From positions 62,001 to 126,000 of the forward strand of contig ML976779.1 of NCBI GenBank assembly GCA_010015655.1: a stretch of DNA of 64,000 nt, written 5' to 3'. Below, piece after piece: positions 11,316 to 21,965 of the stretch (the stretch's first letter is position 1; every line of letters starts with the position of its first letter). Position numbers and translations under genes: made by a program. Under the pieces are notes generated by a model. That model was not told where the DNA came from. It did no database searches and saw only the letters and a program-made list of their open reading frames with translations. The DNA is from Bimuria novae-zelandiae CBS 107.79. Taxonomy: Eukaryota; Ascomycota; Dothideomycetes; Pleosporales; Didymosphaeriaceae.

Positions 11316-13028
11316 ATGACCGCAACAGAAACTATCAAGCTGTCCAGCATTGCTCCAAACCCCAATACAGTCCACGATCCTTTCGGCAGGGGAGACCCAT
11401 CCTCCTGGTCCCCCTCCTCATCGAACACCGGCCTCAGCATCCATTTTTCACCACCAAATGATGAGCAAAACATCGCTCTTGCGCAGCCTGCGAAGCCGCA
11501 GCTCTCGACTCCACGGCTTATACTTACCATCTTCGTGCCTTCGCTCATTGGTTTCTGGGCCAGCTTCACGAATGGAATCATCACAGTCGGTCTACCAGTT
11601 ATCGCGCGCTCTATCGACCTCGAGCGCGCACTGTACTTGTGGCCGCAAAGTGTTTATGGTTTGACTTCGGGAGCTGTGCTGCTCATTGCCGGCGCCGTTG
11701 CGGATATCGTGGGAGCGAGAACTCTCGAACTGCTTGGGATTCTCCTACTGGGCGCATTCACGCTGGCCTGCGGTTTGGCGCAAACAGGAGTGCAGCTTGT
11801 GGTATTTCGCGCTATCCAGGGTGTCTGTCTAGCTATGCACCTGCCTGCTTCGGTCTCCATCATCACGGCTGCTGTTCCCTCTGGTAAGGTGCGTAATGTT
11901 GCTTTTGCGTGCCTCGGGCTGAGCCAGCCTTTGGGCTTCTCTGTCGGGTTGGTTCTAAGTGGGATCATGATTGAGAAAGCGGGTTGGCGATCTGGCTTCT
12001 ACCTGAGTGGTGGCGCGACCCTTGTTGCTGCTATCGCTGCTTACTGGGCACTCCCGAAGGTCAACACCGCGATATCTGCTGGCTCGCGATCGACTTGGGT
12101 GCGATTGAAGAAAGATGTCGATTGGGTAGGCGGTGTCATCGCAAGTAGAGGTCTAGCCATTCTGGCCTATGTGCTTGCGTAAGTACCATCCCAACTGCCT
12201 TGCATTCATTCGACCCTGACTATCACCAGCATCCTCAGCGCCGACCTCTCCACAATCAGATCAGCCAAAACAGCCTCCCTCCTCGCCCTCAGCATCATAC
12301 TCCTCATCTTCTTCCCCATATGGATGTACTTCCAAACCCGCGCCAACCGGCCCGCCCTCATCCCCAACAGTCTCTGGAAAAATATCCCCTTCTCCTCAAC
12401 CTGCATCATGGTCGCGCTCTCCTACGGCGTCATGAACTCCAACGAGATCTTCTCCTCGCTCTACTTCCAAGAAGTTCAAAGCACCTCCACCCTCACAACG
12501 TCCCTGTATCTCCTTCCCAACCTCGTCACTGGCGTCTTCATCAACCTCACGGTAGGCTTGGTAGTCCACCGCATCCCCGCGCGCTGGCTCGTGTCAGCTT
12601 CAGCGTTCATCTGCGCATGCTCCCCGCTCATGATGGCTCTCGTCAACCCGGCGTGGAGTTACTGGTACCTCGAGTTCTGGGCGCAAGTCTTCGCTCCGTT
12701 TAGCGGAGACGTGCTCTTCACAGTCGGCTTGATCATTGTGGCTGATAGCTTTCCTGAGAAGGAACAGGGATTAGCTGGCGCGGTGTTCAATACGGTTGCC
12801 CAGTTTGGGATGAGCTTGGGCGTGGGTGTGTGTCAGGTTGTTGCGCTGGGTGTTATGGATGGGAACGGGGGTGCGGGTCATGGAGAGGCATTTGAGGAGG
12901 ATAAGGGACAGGTGTTGAAGGGGTATAGGGCAAGCTTTTGGACGATGTTTGCGTATATGCTTGTTTGCGGGGTTATTGCTGTTGCTGGGCTTAGGAAAGC
13001 GGGGAGGGTGGGATTGAAGAGGGAATAG
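11316..13028 (+). CDS. MFS transporter, 14-TM drug:H+ antiporter type
   Basis: Two exons (11316-12178 and 12230-13028) around a 51-bp intron (GTAAGT..CCAG), 553 residues. After a hydrophilic, Ser/Pro-rich N-terminus of about 65 residues the protein is almost entirely membrane-spanning, with the two-halved layout of the 14-helix DHA2 group. Visible family features are ADIVGARTLELLGIL (loop 2-3 region), FRAIQGVCLAMHLPAS and a motif-C-like segment GLSQPLGFSVGLVLSG typical of exporters. A central KKDVDWVGG leads into the extra helices of the 14-TM type. It resembles the ATR1/AMF1-like branch (aminotriazole/boron efflux and ammonium transport in yeast), but the substrate cannot be predicted. It converges on the Argonaute gene. 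The CDS ends in TAG, so TAG is a normal stop in this genome. Confidence 0.88.
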
Positions 13029-13837
13029 AGGGATCTCGACATGAACGCGTGGGCATGGCCATAACCAGCTGATACTTACTACTTCTGTAGATAGCAAGCC
13101 CTTTGAGTCATTGGGCAAGAGTTTTCGCTCTTGCTACATGCCCCATGACTTGCAAAGATCCAGAAAGTGACCTTCTCTGAAATCTGAATCCTAGGAAGGC
13201 GTGCGCTCAATCTACCCAGCAAGTTCTGCCACGCGGGTATCATATAACTGAGACGCAAGCTAAGGAGTGACTGTTGTATTAAAAATGAGTGACAGCAGCT
13301 AGTGAAACTATCAAAACCAAAACGCGATGACAAAACTACGACGTAACCCAAAAAAAATTCACAAAGCTCGGACTTAAGTGAGCGAACAGTAAAAGTCAAG
13401 CGCAATGCTGTGTTGAAGAGAGACCGGTAAAGAGAAGTACGGGAACTGGAAAATAGAAGTACCCAATGTAAAATAAAAGAAATGGCATTATTGTGGGTGC
13501 GTCCGGATACTGGTGTCCCACCAAGACGCACGCCCTGCTTTGATGCGGAGGGAGTAGAACGATGGGAAAAAGACCAAATGAAGATACACCAATACGTGCC
13601 GGATCCTATAAAAAGACTCCAAGAAGAGAACGACAAAGAAAAAAGAAAGAAAAAAGGAATGCCGACAGACTAATGGTCCGTGAGAGTGCATCCGTAGCCA
13701 TAGTCGTAGTCAAGTTTGTGGCCAAGTGCAGCTTCCAAAGAAAAGGAAGGAAGAACCAAGGCCGTTCTGGCCTAGAATACTGATCGCTGTGGTGCATCCA
13801 AATTTGAGAAATCGTTTGAAGGAGGGTAGGTGTCGTC
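13029..13837. other. Intergenic between convergent genes
   Basis: Holds the 3' ends of the MFS gene and the Argonaute gene. A 185-codon minus-strand frame (13079-13636) has no known domain and is rich in Ser/Phe/Leu from AT-rich pyrimidine sequence; I treat it as chance. Several poly-A/poly-T runs occur (e.g. 13350, 13630-13660). Confidence 0.5.
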
Positions 13838-16800
13838 TTAAAGGTAGAACATGAATTTGTTCAAACGCGATTTCCACGGTAAGTCTTCGAACACTAACTC
13901 CGCGTCTGGATCGGGATTATCGTCCTGCAATATAATTTCGGCAACGGCTGTCTCGCCACCCAAAGATGACGTACCGGGTGACATCTTCTTTATCCTCGTC
14001 TCCCCCTTCTCTCTTACCGGAAATATTTGTCGTTCGATGTAATGTACCATGGTTCTGTCGCTCTCCGCCCCGGTGAGATGTCCTTCAGCAAAAGTGTTTC
14101 GCAGTATGCTCGGATGTATGCTAGCGGAGTCCGTCGTGTAGAAATGGTAATAGTCGGAAAAGCGCTTGGAAAGCTTCTGTGCGAAGTGAATTGGAAGAGC
14201 GATAGAAACGTCGCCACCTAGTTGATTACTCCTGTTGAGACGTTTCACCTGTTAAGCAGTTAGAAGAAGTATACCAAATTGACCCCGGTAGCGCCAAGTT
14301 TGTAGCTTAGAAAACTCACCATCTCCAACAGTATCTTTGGGTGTATTTTGAGGTCGTTCCTATAAATCGTGTAACGATACCTTGTAGTGGTGAAATGATC
14401 GATTTCCACCCTCTCAGAAGCGCCAGCAGCTCTATTCTTACGACTAACCACGATGTATATCAGTTTAAAATTGTCACGAGTCTTGTAGTACTGTTCCCAT
14501 GCCTCTCTAATCTGCTCGACCTCTTCCGCTGCAACTTCTTGAAGATCAACGTTACTATTGCGGAAGAAGATTATAGAGAGGGGCTTATGGCGAGCTTTCA
14601 TCCTCTCAATGATCATTGACTTGAGTCCTAGAATTCGTGGCTCTAAAACGTTCCTGATGCCAGGCTTCGGGGGACTGTCTTCAGATCGTTTATCAATCGC
14701 TTGCCTCGTCTGTTGCAATCGGGCTGACCCAAGATAATGAGTCATTTCTTGATTAGATCCTACTACTGCGGCGACAGAAGGGCAATTAACTCCAGCGGAA
14801 GTCTTTGGGAAGGCAACATGGCCCCCCACAATCATGGAATCGGAAACCAGCTCAAGATCCTCGTCAGAGGTATCTACTTTCAATAGCGGATTGGACTTCT
14901 GAATTTGCTCAACAAGCGCCAGAGAAGCGTTTGGTGAGTCGCGATTTGCCTTAATGAGCTTCTCTTGGAATTCGGCATCGCTCTCTATTTTTAGCTCCAT
15001 GCTCGCTTTGGGAATGGCACTTAGCGGATTTAATCCCCACGCTGGCTTATGAATAGTTCTGCCAATCATGTATCCTATTTTATTAATCAGGCCTTGAGGA
15101 AAATAGTTGTCATGGTCATCAGCCCCGGTAGATTTGTGCGCATTGATGGATGTCTCTATATCTTGTTTTGAGACACAAATAGCGACCGAGCCAAGCTCTA
15201 AGTGAGCATACCTGTAGAACTCTGCTCGAATGTGATCGATGGTGGCTTTTTCGCGTGCTGATTCATCTACAATGCCAAATAGTACGTGCTCAGGTTTGAA
15301 GGATTTGACTTCTGGGCATTTGTCTAGCCTCAACTTCTCATCAGCCCACACGATTTCAGTCTTCCCACGAGCTAGACAGAAATCCCTACGCTGGTAGGTC
15401 AAGCGAGCAGTAATCGAGTTTGAGAAGGTCTGATTCGTCCTAGACTCCGCTGTAGGGGAAGGAAAGTAGATAACATCAACTTTTGGCCGGCTCGGCTGAC
15501 GAGAGTTGATTCCAGAAGTATCGAAATCTCTTTTGCTTTGCTCATAGGAAGGCCAATTAGCGGGTGGTGGGACGTACATTGGTGAAGCATTTGCTAAAAT
15601 TGGCAATGTCTCCGGAACTATGCGCAGCTGTTTCCCTATGGATAGCAGTTCAGCTTTGGCCGCTTGAGTATCAGCACAGAATTCTTTGACATGTTTCTGA
15701 AACAACCTAGTCAACTGAGCTGTGTTGCGACGAAGTTGTTCGCTGGTGGTTTGCAATAACTCGAGAGGAAGCCAAGTATCTTCCCGTATCTTAGCAAATG
15801 GCATATTGGGATATTTCAATACGATGTCGTTGATTTTTTGGAAGTATCCAGCGACAGAGTACTTTTTCTTCTCACAGTGGTCTGGCAAACTGTCGTTTTC
15901 CCTCTCAAATGTGAACTTGGGGATGTCCCCTGGCATCTTGATATCCAAAATCCTGTATGGGCCATGACGATTTGGATTGTGCTTTGCGAGGTTTCCACTT
16001 GACTTTTTATGGCGAACTATGTGTGTAGGAATTGAGAGCGAAGAAGGTTCAGGTTTGAATCTTCTCAGCGTAGATTTTCGAGTGTATTCAGCTACGACCT
16101 CCAGACCTACTAATACTCTTTTGATTGCAGAAACATGGTCGATGCTGCTTGGCCCGAGGACGCTACTCCCTAGGTACTGGCTGAGGAATTCGATGATGTC
16201 GGTCGCTGCATTGAGCCGGAGAACGAGGTCGAAATTGACTCGCAATAGCCTGTCGGGCATGAAAATTTGTGGCTCAGCTTGTATGGAGACAACACAATGC
16301 TGACTCGTGATAGGACCCAGGGGTGTTCCAGAAAGAGATCTTGTATACAGCACAGACCAGTCCTTATCCGTTGGGTTAGCTGAGGGTTGAATACTGTTAT
16401 TGTTGACCATATTCCGCATGAGTGTATCCAGGCATTGCCCGTATAGTTTTGAGTCATCATCTGATGTTACTACACGTGTGCCAGAGTTGATTTGCAGACT
16501 CAGTCCATAGTCAACAAGGTTACCGGTCTGATCCCTCTGCTGGCCTTCGATACGGGAATCGTGCGCGTTACCAGTTCCCAATTTCGCATCCAACTTTTTC
16601 TTATTCTTGCTAGCATTTTTTGAGGTTGTTCCATACAGAGGAATTATCAAGTGGTCGATTGGACCGGGAGGATCGTGAGCTATGGTGCTTAGTTGGTTCC
16701 TCTTGGCTTTGTAATTTATGCACCAGTTATAGCCTGCTTCTTCCATCTCCGTCTTTTTCATGGTTTCGTTCACAACTTTTTGTCTCAATTTACGACTTAG

Positions 16801-16911
16801 ACACTGTTCTCCATTCTCTTTTAGTGTCTCAATTTCCGCAACATAGAACGAGGGGAGATTGGCCAATGTGTACTCGAAGCACCCTAGGGAGGTCGGCGTG
16901 CCGAAAGGCAT
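13838..16911 (-). CDS. Divergent Argonaute lacking the catalytic tetrad
   Basis: Two exons (16911-14320 and 14248-13838) with a 71-bp intron (GTGAGT..TTAACAG), 1000 residues. Argonautes bind small RNAs and silence targets. The order of parts is right: N and linker regions, a PAZ-like segment (YFQKINDIVLKYPNMPFAKI, about residues 350-370), a MID region, and PIWI (MIVGG..PSVAAVVGS..GSARLQQTRQAI..SIIFFRN..QIREAWEQYY..LIYIVVSRKN), ending in KFMFYL at the usual place. The slicer tetrad Asp-Glu-Asp-His is replaced by His698 (GGHVAFP, normally GADVTHP), Ala738, Asn785 (FFRNSN, normally YRDGVS) and Arg844. A stretch of about 40 residues before the last position, where THP.EFDFYL.SHAG..GTSRP normally lies, is missing. 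The frame is open and spliceable, so it may be a working non-slicing Argonaute; decay cannot be excluded. Confidence 0.88.
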
Positions 16912-17534
16912 GGTAGAAGCTGCAATTCCGAAGGATCGTCTGAAGTAGCTGCTGTACTATGCTTTTAGGACCAGAGTGAGCTGGATTTTAAGACTGAACT
17001 ACAGCGAACCGAGACCTCTAATATTCCTCCCAGCCACCACCTGTTTGCCGTATCCGCGCGCTTGATCCTGATCACGCGCAAGATCATCAAGACGCCAAAC
17101 TTGCTTGCGAACTGGTTATCACACACAATTTCTGGAACATGATCTATACGTGTAACAGGACAATCGAGTTGTCAAGCATCATGCGGTACCTCGGATGCTC
17201 TTCGACGCTGTGCGCATGGGCAGTTGACCGGCTGACAATTATGGTAGCAAAGTGATTCAGAGTAGGAAAAGCGCTTGTGAAAAGGGCGCTTGCTGGTTCC
17301 AAGACGATCGTGACACAGGAAGGCTGTGTGCAGCGGGACCACGAGCGGATTCCAGAGTCCATGCGACTTTTAGAGGCCACATGGGTTGGAAAGCAAAGAG
17401 CAAACGCCACTCCCCTGTGTGAACTTTGGCAGTGGGGAGCAGAAATCCGAGGCCGTAGAGTTGGAGAAGACTGGCTTGCGACGGGAAGGGCGAAGGTAAG
17501 CGAAGATGCGGTACTGAGATGGAGTCTTGGTTGT
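16912..17534. other. Promoter of Argonaute gene / 3' flank of HET gene
   Basis: Both neighbours run leftward. The 623 bp contain short overlapping frames only. I see no repeat or recognisable site. Confidence 0.45.
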
Positions 17535-19763
17535 TTATTGCAAGATAGCTACCACCGGTGACCACTCCAAGCTCTTCATGATCGATACTTCTGCCCAGAT
17601 CGTATTCAGTCTTTCAAATACACCTTTTTCGACTTCTCGCACCACCAAACACTTGACAGTCGGGTCATGTTCGTCCGTCCGGTCCGGCCATCTCGGATCA
17701 GGGCCCCTCCAAAAGTTCCCAACAACAATGATCTGTAGTTGCAACCCTGCTTCAATCATCTCTTTCCAGTCACTCGAAATGCCTATGCCACCGAGGCATC
17801 GTTTCGCTGTGAAGTCGCCTGAAGAGTATGCGCGGTTGAAATTACTATACTGGTTGAGTGGTTCGCTGCTGATGTGAATGGTCGCTATGACAGTCTTGAC
17901 GATGAGGCAATTCGAAGGTACCGTCATTCGCTTTACCATGTCTAAGAACTTTGGAAGCTCAGAGTTGACCCACTCATCACCTACTTTAAAAGTTCTGGGA
18001 GGGAAAACGTCTAAACGTTCCCACTTGGCGACATCTGGCTCCGCGATCTTGAATGGCGCCATTTGGCCATTTGCAGTAGGCTTCACGCCCCAAACAGCTA
18101 CACGGTTCCATTTCTCTGGCGAATTTACTATGTAGGAGAGGTTGAACGATTCGGACGGTGGCAAGTCCCACATCCAACCTGTCCAAGACCAAGAGGGAAA
18201 ACCTGGCCTGCGTTTCGTGAGCCCCTGGTACGGAGATTTGGTGCTCGAATAACTCTGCCCTAAAGCTTCGCCTACCCCCCAGTTTAGGCATTCGCAAAAG
18301 TAGTTCACCGGAAGCCCGTGATGAAACGCGCCGACTAGCCGGTTTGATGCCGAGAGTGCGCCTTCGAATGCGAACAGGATGTCTGATGACACTGTGAGAC
18401 GTCGTTGCAGGAAGTTTTGCAGCCAAGAAGAGAAGAATTGGTTGATGAAGATCTCGGGATAGTACACGTCTTCCGCCCAATTCGATCGCTCTGGTATCTT
18501 TAGTGGACGTAGTTGCCAAGACGATGTCCACGCTGGAGTGCAACCGGAATAGGTGATCGCTTCGTCGATGTATTCTAGCGAGTGATCTTCACACCAGGCG
18601 AGGGTCCTGCAGTGGAAGACGACCTGCTCGGGAAGGAAGATCATGTGGCGCTTGGAGAGTAGAAATTCTTGAAATGTCCACGCCCGGCTGACCCAGGTAG
18701 ATTCCCAGAAAGTTTTCATAGGATCATATTGAATTGATACAAAGAATTGATCGCCGATTTTTCCAATCATTTGCTCTTTTCTTGTATCTGTTGGGAGAAC
18801 GCCAGGAAGACCAGCATTGGAATCCGCTCCGGATGCAGCAATGACAGTCAGCGTAGACGCACCGTAGATGATATCCATCTTCGGAATCTGCGCCAACTTG
18901 TCGGGGTTAGTCCATGCGCCAGTGTCCATTTGTATCTCGTCGTCTTGCAGGATACATAGGGAATCTGTCCATAAGTAGCGCTCATTAATGAGCTGGCAAA
19001 GCCGGATCGCTTCTCGAATGGTTCGTGGAATGATCCTACCTTCAGCTTCCATCTCTTCCTTGACATAAGCGTACTCCCCAGTTGCCTCCGCCAATCCTTC
19101 CGAAGTGATATACCCCGGTTGCTCCAAGAATCTCCTGTTGGACTTCTTCAGCATGACCTGCTTGACACCACCCCAAACATAACTCAATGCAATGTAACGA
19201 ACATCTGGTGGCGCATCCACCAACCTTCCTTCCTGCACATCAATCACGCGAAACGGGAACTGAAAGTCCTTCGCCGTATATTCCGGCTTGCACGCAGTAT
19301 GTTGCGTATGACATTTCGCCAGCCAGATCTTCGCCAGCAACGGATTGAACGACTGAAATACGGGTCGGCCTGTAAACGCATTGACATGCTCTCCATCATC
19401 AGCTGTCACGGCCGGCATCACCGGTGCCAACATCAAATCCCCACCGCATGCTTTGAATAGACATGTGTGATGGTCCAAGCCCTTGTATGTGGATGGTCGA
19501 TGAGAAGAAACACTGATTTTCGTGTTGGCTGCATCAAACCCAGGATATTTCGAGAACTTGTTGTTCAATATTTTGCACAGTTCGCATCGTTCAGGGAAAA
19601 GGCCTTGTATGAACCAGGGCTTGATTTTCTCGTATGTTGCGCTCCACCATTCTTGTTGGGCTTTGCGGTCTTTGGCGGCAGGACTGACGTCGAGAAGTAG
19701 GGGAAGGTAGGGGGTGCACCTTTCGCAAAGAACCGCCGAGTCTGGTAGTTTTATCTGCGGCAT
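17535..19763 (-). CDS. HET-domain protein (heterokaryon incompatibility type)
   Basis: A single-exon frame of 742 residues, apparently intact. The HET domain spans roughly residues 189-370, with its three typical blocks: RYIALSYVWGG, ERYLWTDSLCILQDD and the STLTVIAASG..AGLPGV / WVSRAWTFQEFLLSKRHMIF series. HET domains act in non-self recognition and cell death between fungal strains; most paralogues have no tested role. The N-terminus has a CxxC pair (ALCERCTPYL..ERCELCKIL) ahead of the domain, as in many HET proteins with a short zinc-knuckle-like leader. An upstream in-frame ATG (19814) lies in a 19-bp tandem repeat; I prefer the ATG at 19763 just outside it. It sits directly upstream of, and in the same direction as, the Argonaute gene. 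Confidence 0.88.
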   Translation of the reverse strand: MPQIKLPDSAVLCERCTPYLPLLLDVSPAAKDRKAQQEWWSATYEKIKPWFIQGLFPERCELCKILNNKFSKYPGFDAANTKISVSSHRPSTYKGLDHHTCLFKACGGDLMLAPVMPAVTADDGEHVNAFTGRPVFQSFNPLLAKIWLAKCHTQHTACKPEYTAKDFQFPFRVIDVQEGRLVDAPPDVRYIALSYVWGGVKQVMLKKSNRRFLEQPGYITSEGLAEATGEYAYVKEEMEAEGRIIPRTIREAIRLCQLINERYLWTDSLCILQDDEIQMDTGAWTNPDKLAQIPKMDIIYGASTLTVIAASGADSNAGLPGVLPTDTRKEQMIGKIGDQFFVSIQYDPMKTFWESTWVSRAWTFQEFLLSKRHMIFLPEQVVFHCRTLAWCEDHSLEYIDEAITYSGCTPAWTSSWQLRPLKIPERSNWAEDVYYPEIFINQFFSSWLQNFLQRRLTVSSDILFAFEGALSASNRLVGAFHHGLPVNYFCECLNWGVGEALGQSYSSTKSPYQGLTKRRPGFPSWSWTGWMWDLPPSESFNLSYIVNSPEKWNRVAVWGVKPTANGQMAPFKIAEPDVAKWERLDVFPPRTFKVGDEWVNSELPKFLDMVKRMTVPSNCLIVKTVIATIHISSEPLNQYSNFNRAYSSGDFTAKRCLGGIGISSDWKEMIEAGLQLQIIVVGNFWRGPDPRWPDRTDEHDPTVKCLVVREVEKGVFERLNTIWAEVSIMKSLEWSPVVAILQ

Positions 19764-19781
19764 AATACAAGTAAACCGTGG

Positions 19782-19857
19782 TTGATGGGTGACATCGTGC
19801 TTGATGGGTGACATCGTGCTTGATGGGTGACATCGTGCTTGATGGGTGACATCGTGC
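19782..19857. repeat. Tandem repeat, four copies of a 19-bp unit
   Basis: The unit ttgatgggtgacatcgtgc occurs four times without a mismatch at 19782-19800, 19801-19819, 19820-19838 and 19839-19857, then breaks off (ttgatagggtgg). It begins 19 bp upstream of the preferred HET-gene start. Nineteen is not a multiple of three, so copy-number change would shift any frame that began inside it; it is more likely 5' leader or promoter. Confidence 0.9.
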
Positions 19858-20113
19858 TTGATAGGGTGGGGAAGTCACACAGTCAATCCCTCGCTCTTTC
19901 GGGCCTAGGGCCAAACTCAAGGATCTCGATGCGTTTGGGTGCCTAGGTGGCGTAAAACTAAAAGTTAGCCATTGTAGAGTATTGCTCATCCTAGGGTAAC
20001 ATACCAGCAACGAATTAGAGTTATTGTAGCGCATTTACACCTTTACAGGAGGACTGGCAGTAAATAGATTGGGGTGGAGCTTCACCAGCCGCCGTTGAGT
20101 CGCGTGACCAAGC

Positions 20114-20123
20114 GTGACGTCAC
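20114..20123. promoter_or_regulatory. CRE-like palindrome (bZIP site)
   Basis: GTGACGTCAC is a perfect 10-bp palindrome containing the TGACGTCA cAMP-response/ATF element bound by fungal Atf1/Sko1-type bZIP factors. It lies about 150 bp upstream of the start of the 20275 gene, with an AT-rich TATA-like string (cataaataaacc) near 20186-20197. Position and match suggest stress control of that gene; binding is an inference. Confidence 0.45.
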
Positions 20124-20274
20124 AATGAAACAGGGCACCCGCAGGCGCTTGGGTCGCGTAAGAATTCTTAAAGGCATCAGCAACTTCATAAATAAACCCC
20201 GCTTTGTCCTCCAACACTTCCTTCATCCCTCACGATACTCCGACTCCATACTCCTCAAAACCATTATCGCCACC

Positions 20275-20634
20275 ATGTTCCAGTTCGTCCTCGCCGCTCT
20301 CCTCCAGCTCTCGCTGGGCCTCCTCGTTGAGGCTGCGCCCATTACCACCCAAGGTGCCAACTGGCAAGGCCCTACCGGAGGCGGTATTGCTGGTTTTATC
20401 ATCCTCGTCCTTGATATCATTGCTTGGGGTATGCATACATCTTCGTAATATTCTCGTGATCTCTTGCTAACAACCTGTGCAGTTGAGATCATCCAGTCGA
20501 ACCGTCCGCCGCTCAACAAGGTTATCTGGTGCCTCGTCGTCTTCCTCTTCCCGCTGGTTGGCATGCTCATCTACTACCTTTTCTCCAATCGTGCCGCCCA
20601 CAACTCCAGCGGATACGAGGCTATCCCTTCATAA
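20275..20634 (+). CDS. Small membrane protein with PLDc_N-type domain
   Basis: Two exons (20275-20428, 20483-20634) with a 54-bp intron (GTATGC..GTGCAG), 101 residues. A hydrophobic N-terminal segment (MFQFVLAALLQLSLGLLVEAAP) looks like a signal peptide. Then come two membrane segments joined by a polar loop: GGGIAGFIILVLDIIAWVEIIQSNRPPLNKVIWCLVVFLFPLVGMLIYYLF. This matches the short two-helix module found at the N-terminus of cardiolipin synthase/phospholipase D proteins (PLDc_N), here as a free-standing protein with no catalytic part. Function is unknown; a CRE-like site lies upstream. Confidence 0.8.
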
Positions 20635-21621
20635 GCGAGGTCGCTATATCGGGCGTGGCCTTTGCACCGCCGTGCCTTGGCAATAATACCTCCACTACCC
20701 CAGATTGCACAAAGACGATTCGCATGGCCCCGGCGTTTTGGTCTGATATCCACGACAGTTTACGATTCCCAGTTTTTTACTAGGAGAGACTTTTCTTTGC
20801 CACAGTATGACAGGTTGCCCACACGCCTCACGGGGAGGTGAAGGAGAGCAACGGGAAATAGCAAATGAATCAGTTTGAAAAATTCGCCATTTTGAGTCTT
20901 TCGCGACCTTCTGTGTATATCGCAGATCCACCGCGCAACGTGTTTACTCAGTCCGTTGGCACATTCGCGATCACCCTATAAGCACGGCACAGCGCTACAC
21001 CGTCACAATCCACGCCATGATCTTTGCCAAGTGAGGAGAAGCTTATCAACACGAAGACTTCGTGAGCGATGCTTCGCACAAGGCCACCTGACACCTTTAG
21101 TGGCATTCACAGCCCGAGCGCTATGGCCAAGCTGAACAGTACGAATGGGCAGGTAGAACCATGAGAATGCGAAATATGCGTCGCCACCAATCACTGCGCT
21201 GCTGTGCCAACTAGGACAAGCTCTGGCCCAATCCGCGCCTCGTATATAGATTACACTCGCTCAGCTCTGGGTGTCACACGATGCAGCAGCCAATAGACAA
21301 AAACCAATCCTCGCTTAAAGTGTAGTTAATGTTCAGCCCTCGCCAGATAGACGTTCTGTGCAACCATAAAAGCTCAGGCTGTGATAGTTGAAACGCGCTG
21401 CACTTTGTCTGCACTTTGTTCGTGGAGTTCCTTTCTCCACAGAAAACGTTGATATAAATAAATCGCTTCATTGGGAGAACCGTAAATACAGCTATTACAG
21501 CCCTTCCATCTGCACGAAAAGAATCACTATACACCAATACAACCGAACCACTCACAAAATATTCAAACAACTCGCACCGCTTCTTAATACACGCCATTCA
21601 CATCCCCTCACCACCGTGACA
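20635..21621. other. No supported gene
   Basis: Short overlapping frames only. The right end carries the leader of the 21622 gene, including a pyrimidine/A-rich stretch typical of fungal leaders (about 21530-21620). Confidence 0.45.
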
Positions 21622-21965
21622 ATGTCCGCCCTCAACCCAACCACATTTCACAACATCAAGCGCGCCCTCGCCGATCCAAAGTACTCCTCCCCCCTCCTCA
21701 ATTCCCCATGTATATACTGACCCACCCTAGCCTCGCGCCCTCCCTCGTCGACCTCGCCGCGCGCAAATTCAATCTCGAAATGAAGAAGGGGAGGAAGGGC
21801 AGCGGCAGCGGCAAGGGCAAGACCAAGATCAAAGGCGGAACTATCGCAGGCCTCGTCATCGGCGTCATCGTCATTGTGCTCATTATCTTGATCATCCTCT
21901 TTTTGAAAAGGAAGCAGCGCCAGAAGAAGTTGCAGATGGAGGCACAGGGGCAGGGGCATGTGTAG
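21622..21965 (+). CDS. Small single-pass membrane protein, unknown
   Basis: Two exons (21622-21680, 21731-21965) with a 50-bp intron (GTACTC..CCCTAG), 97 residues. The N-terminal 55 residues are soluble and become strongly basic and Gly/Ser/Lys-rich (KKGRKGSGSGKGKTKIKGG). A single membrane helix follows (TIAGLVIGVIVIVLIILIILFL) with a basic stop-transfer tail (KRKQRQKK) and a Gln-rich end. I do not recognise a family. The splice joins ALADP to LAPSLVDLAARKF in frame, which supports it being coding. Confidence 0.6.

Noticed and set aside
13079..13636. 185-codon minus-strand frame between convergent genes
   Set aside because: Composition reflects pyrimidine-rich 3' flanks; no recognisable motif and it overlaps the 3' end region of the MFS gene.
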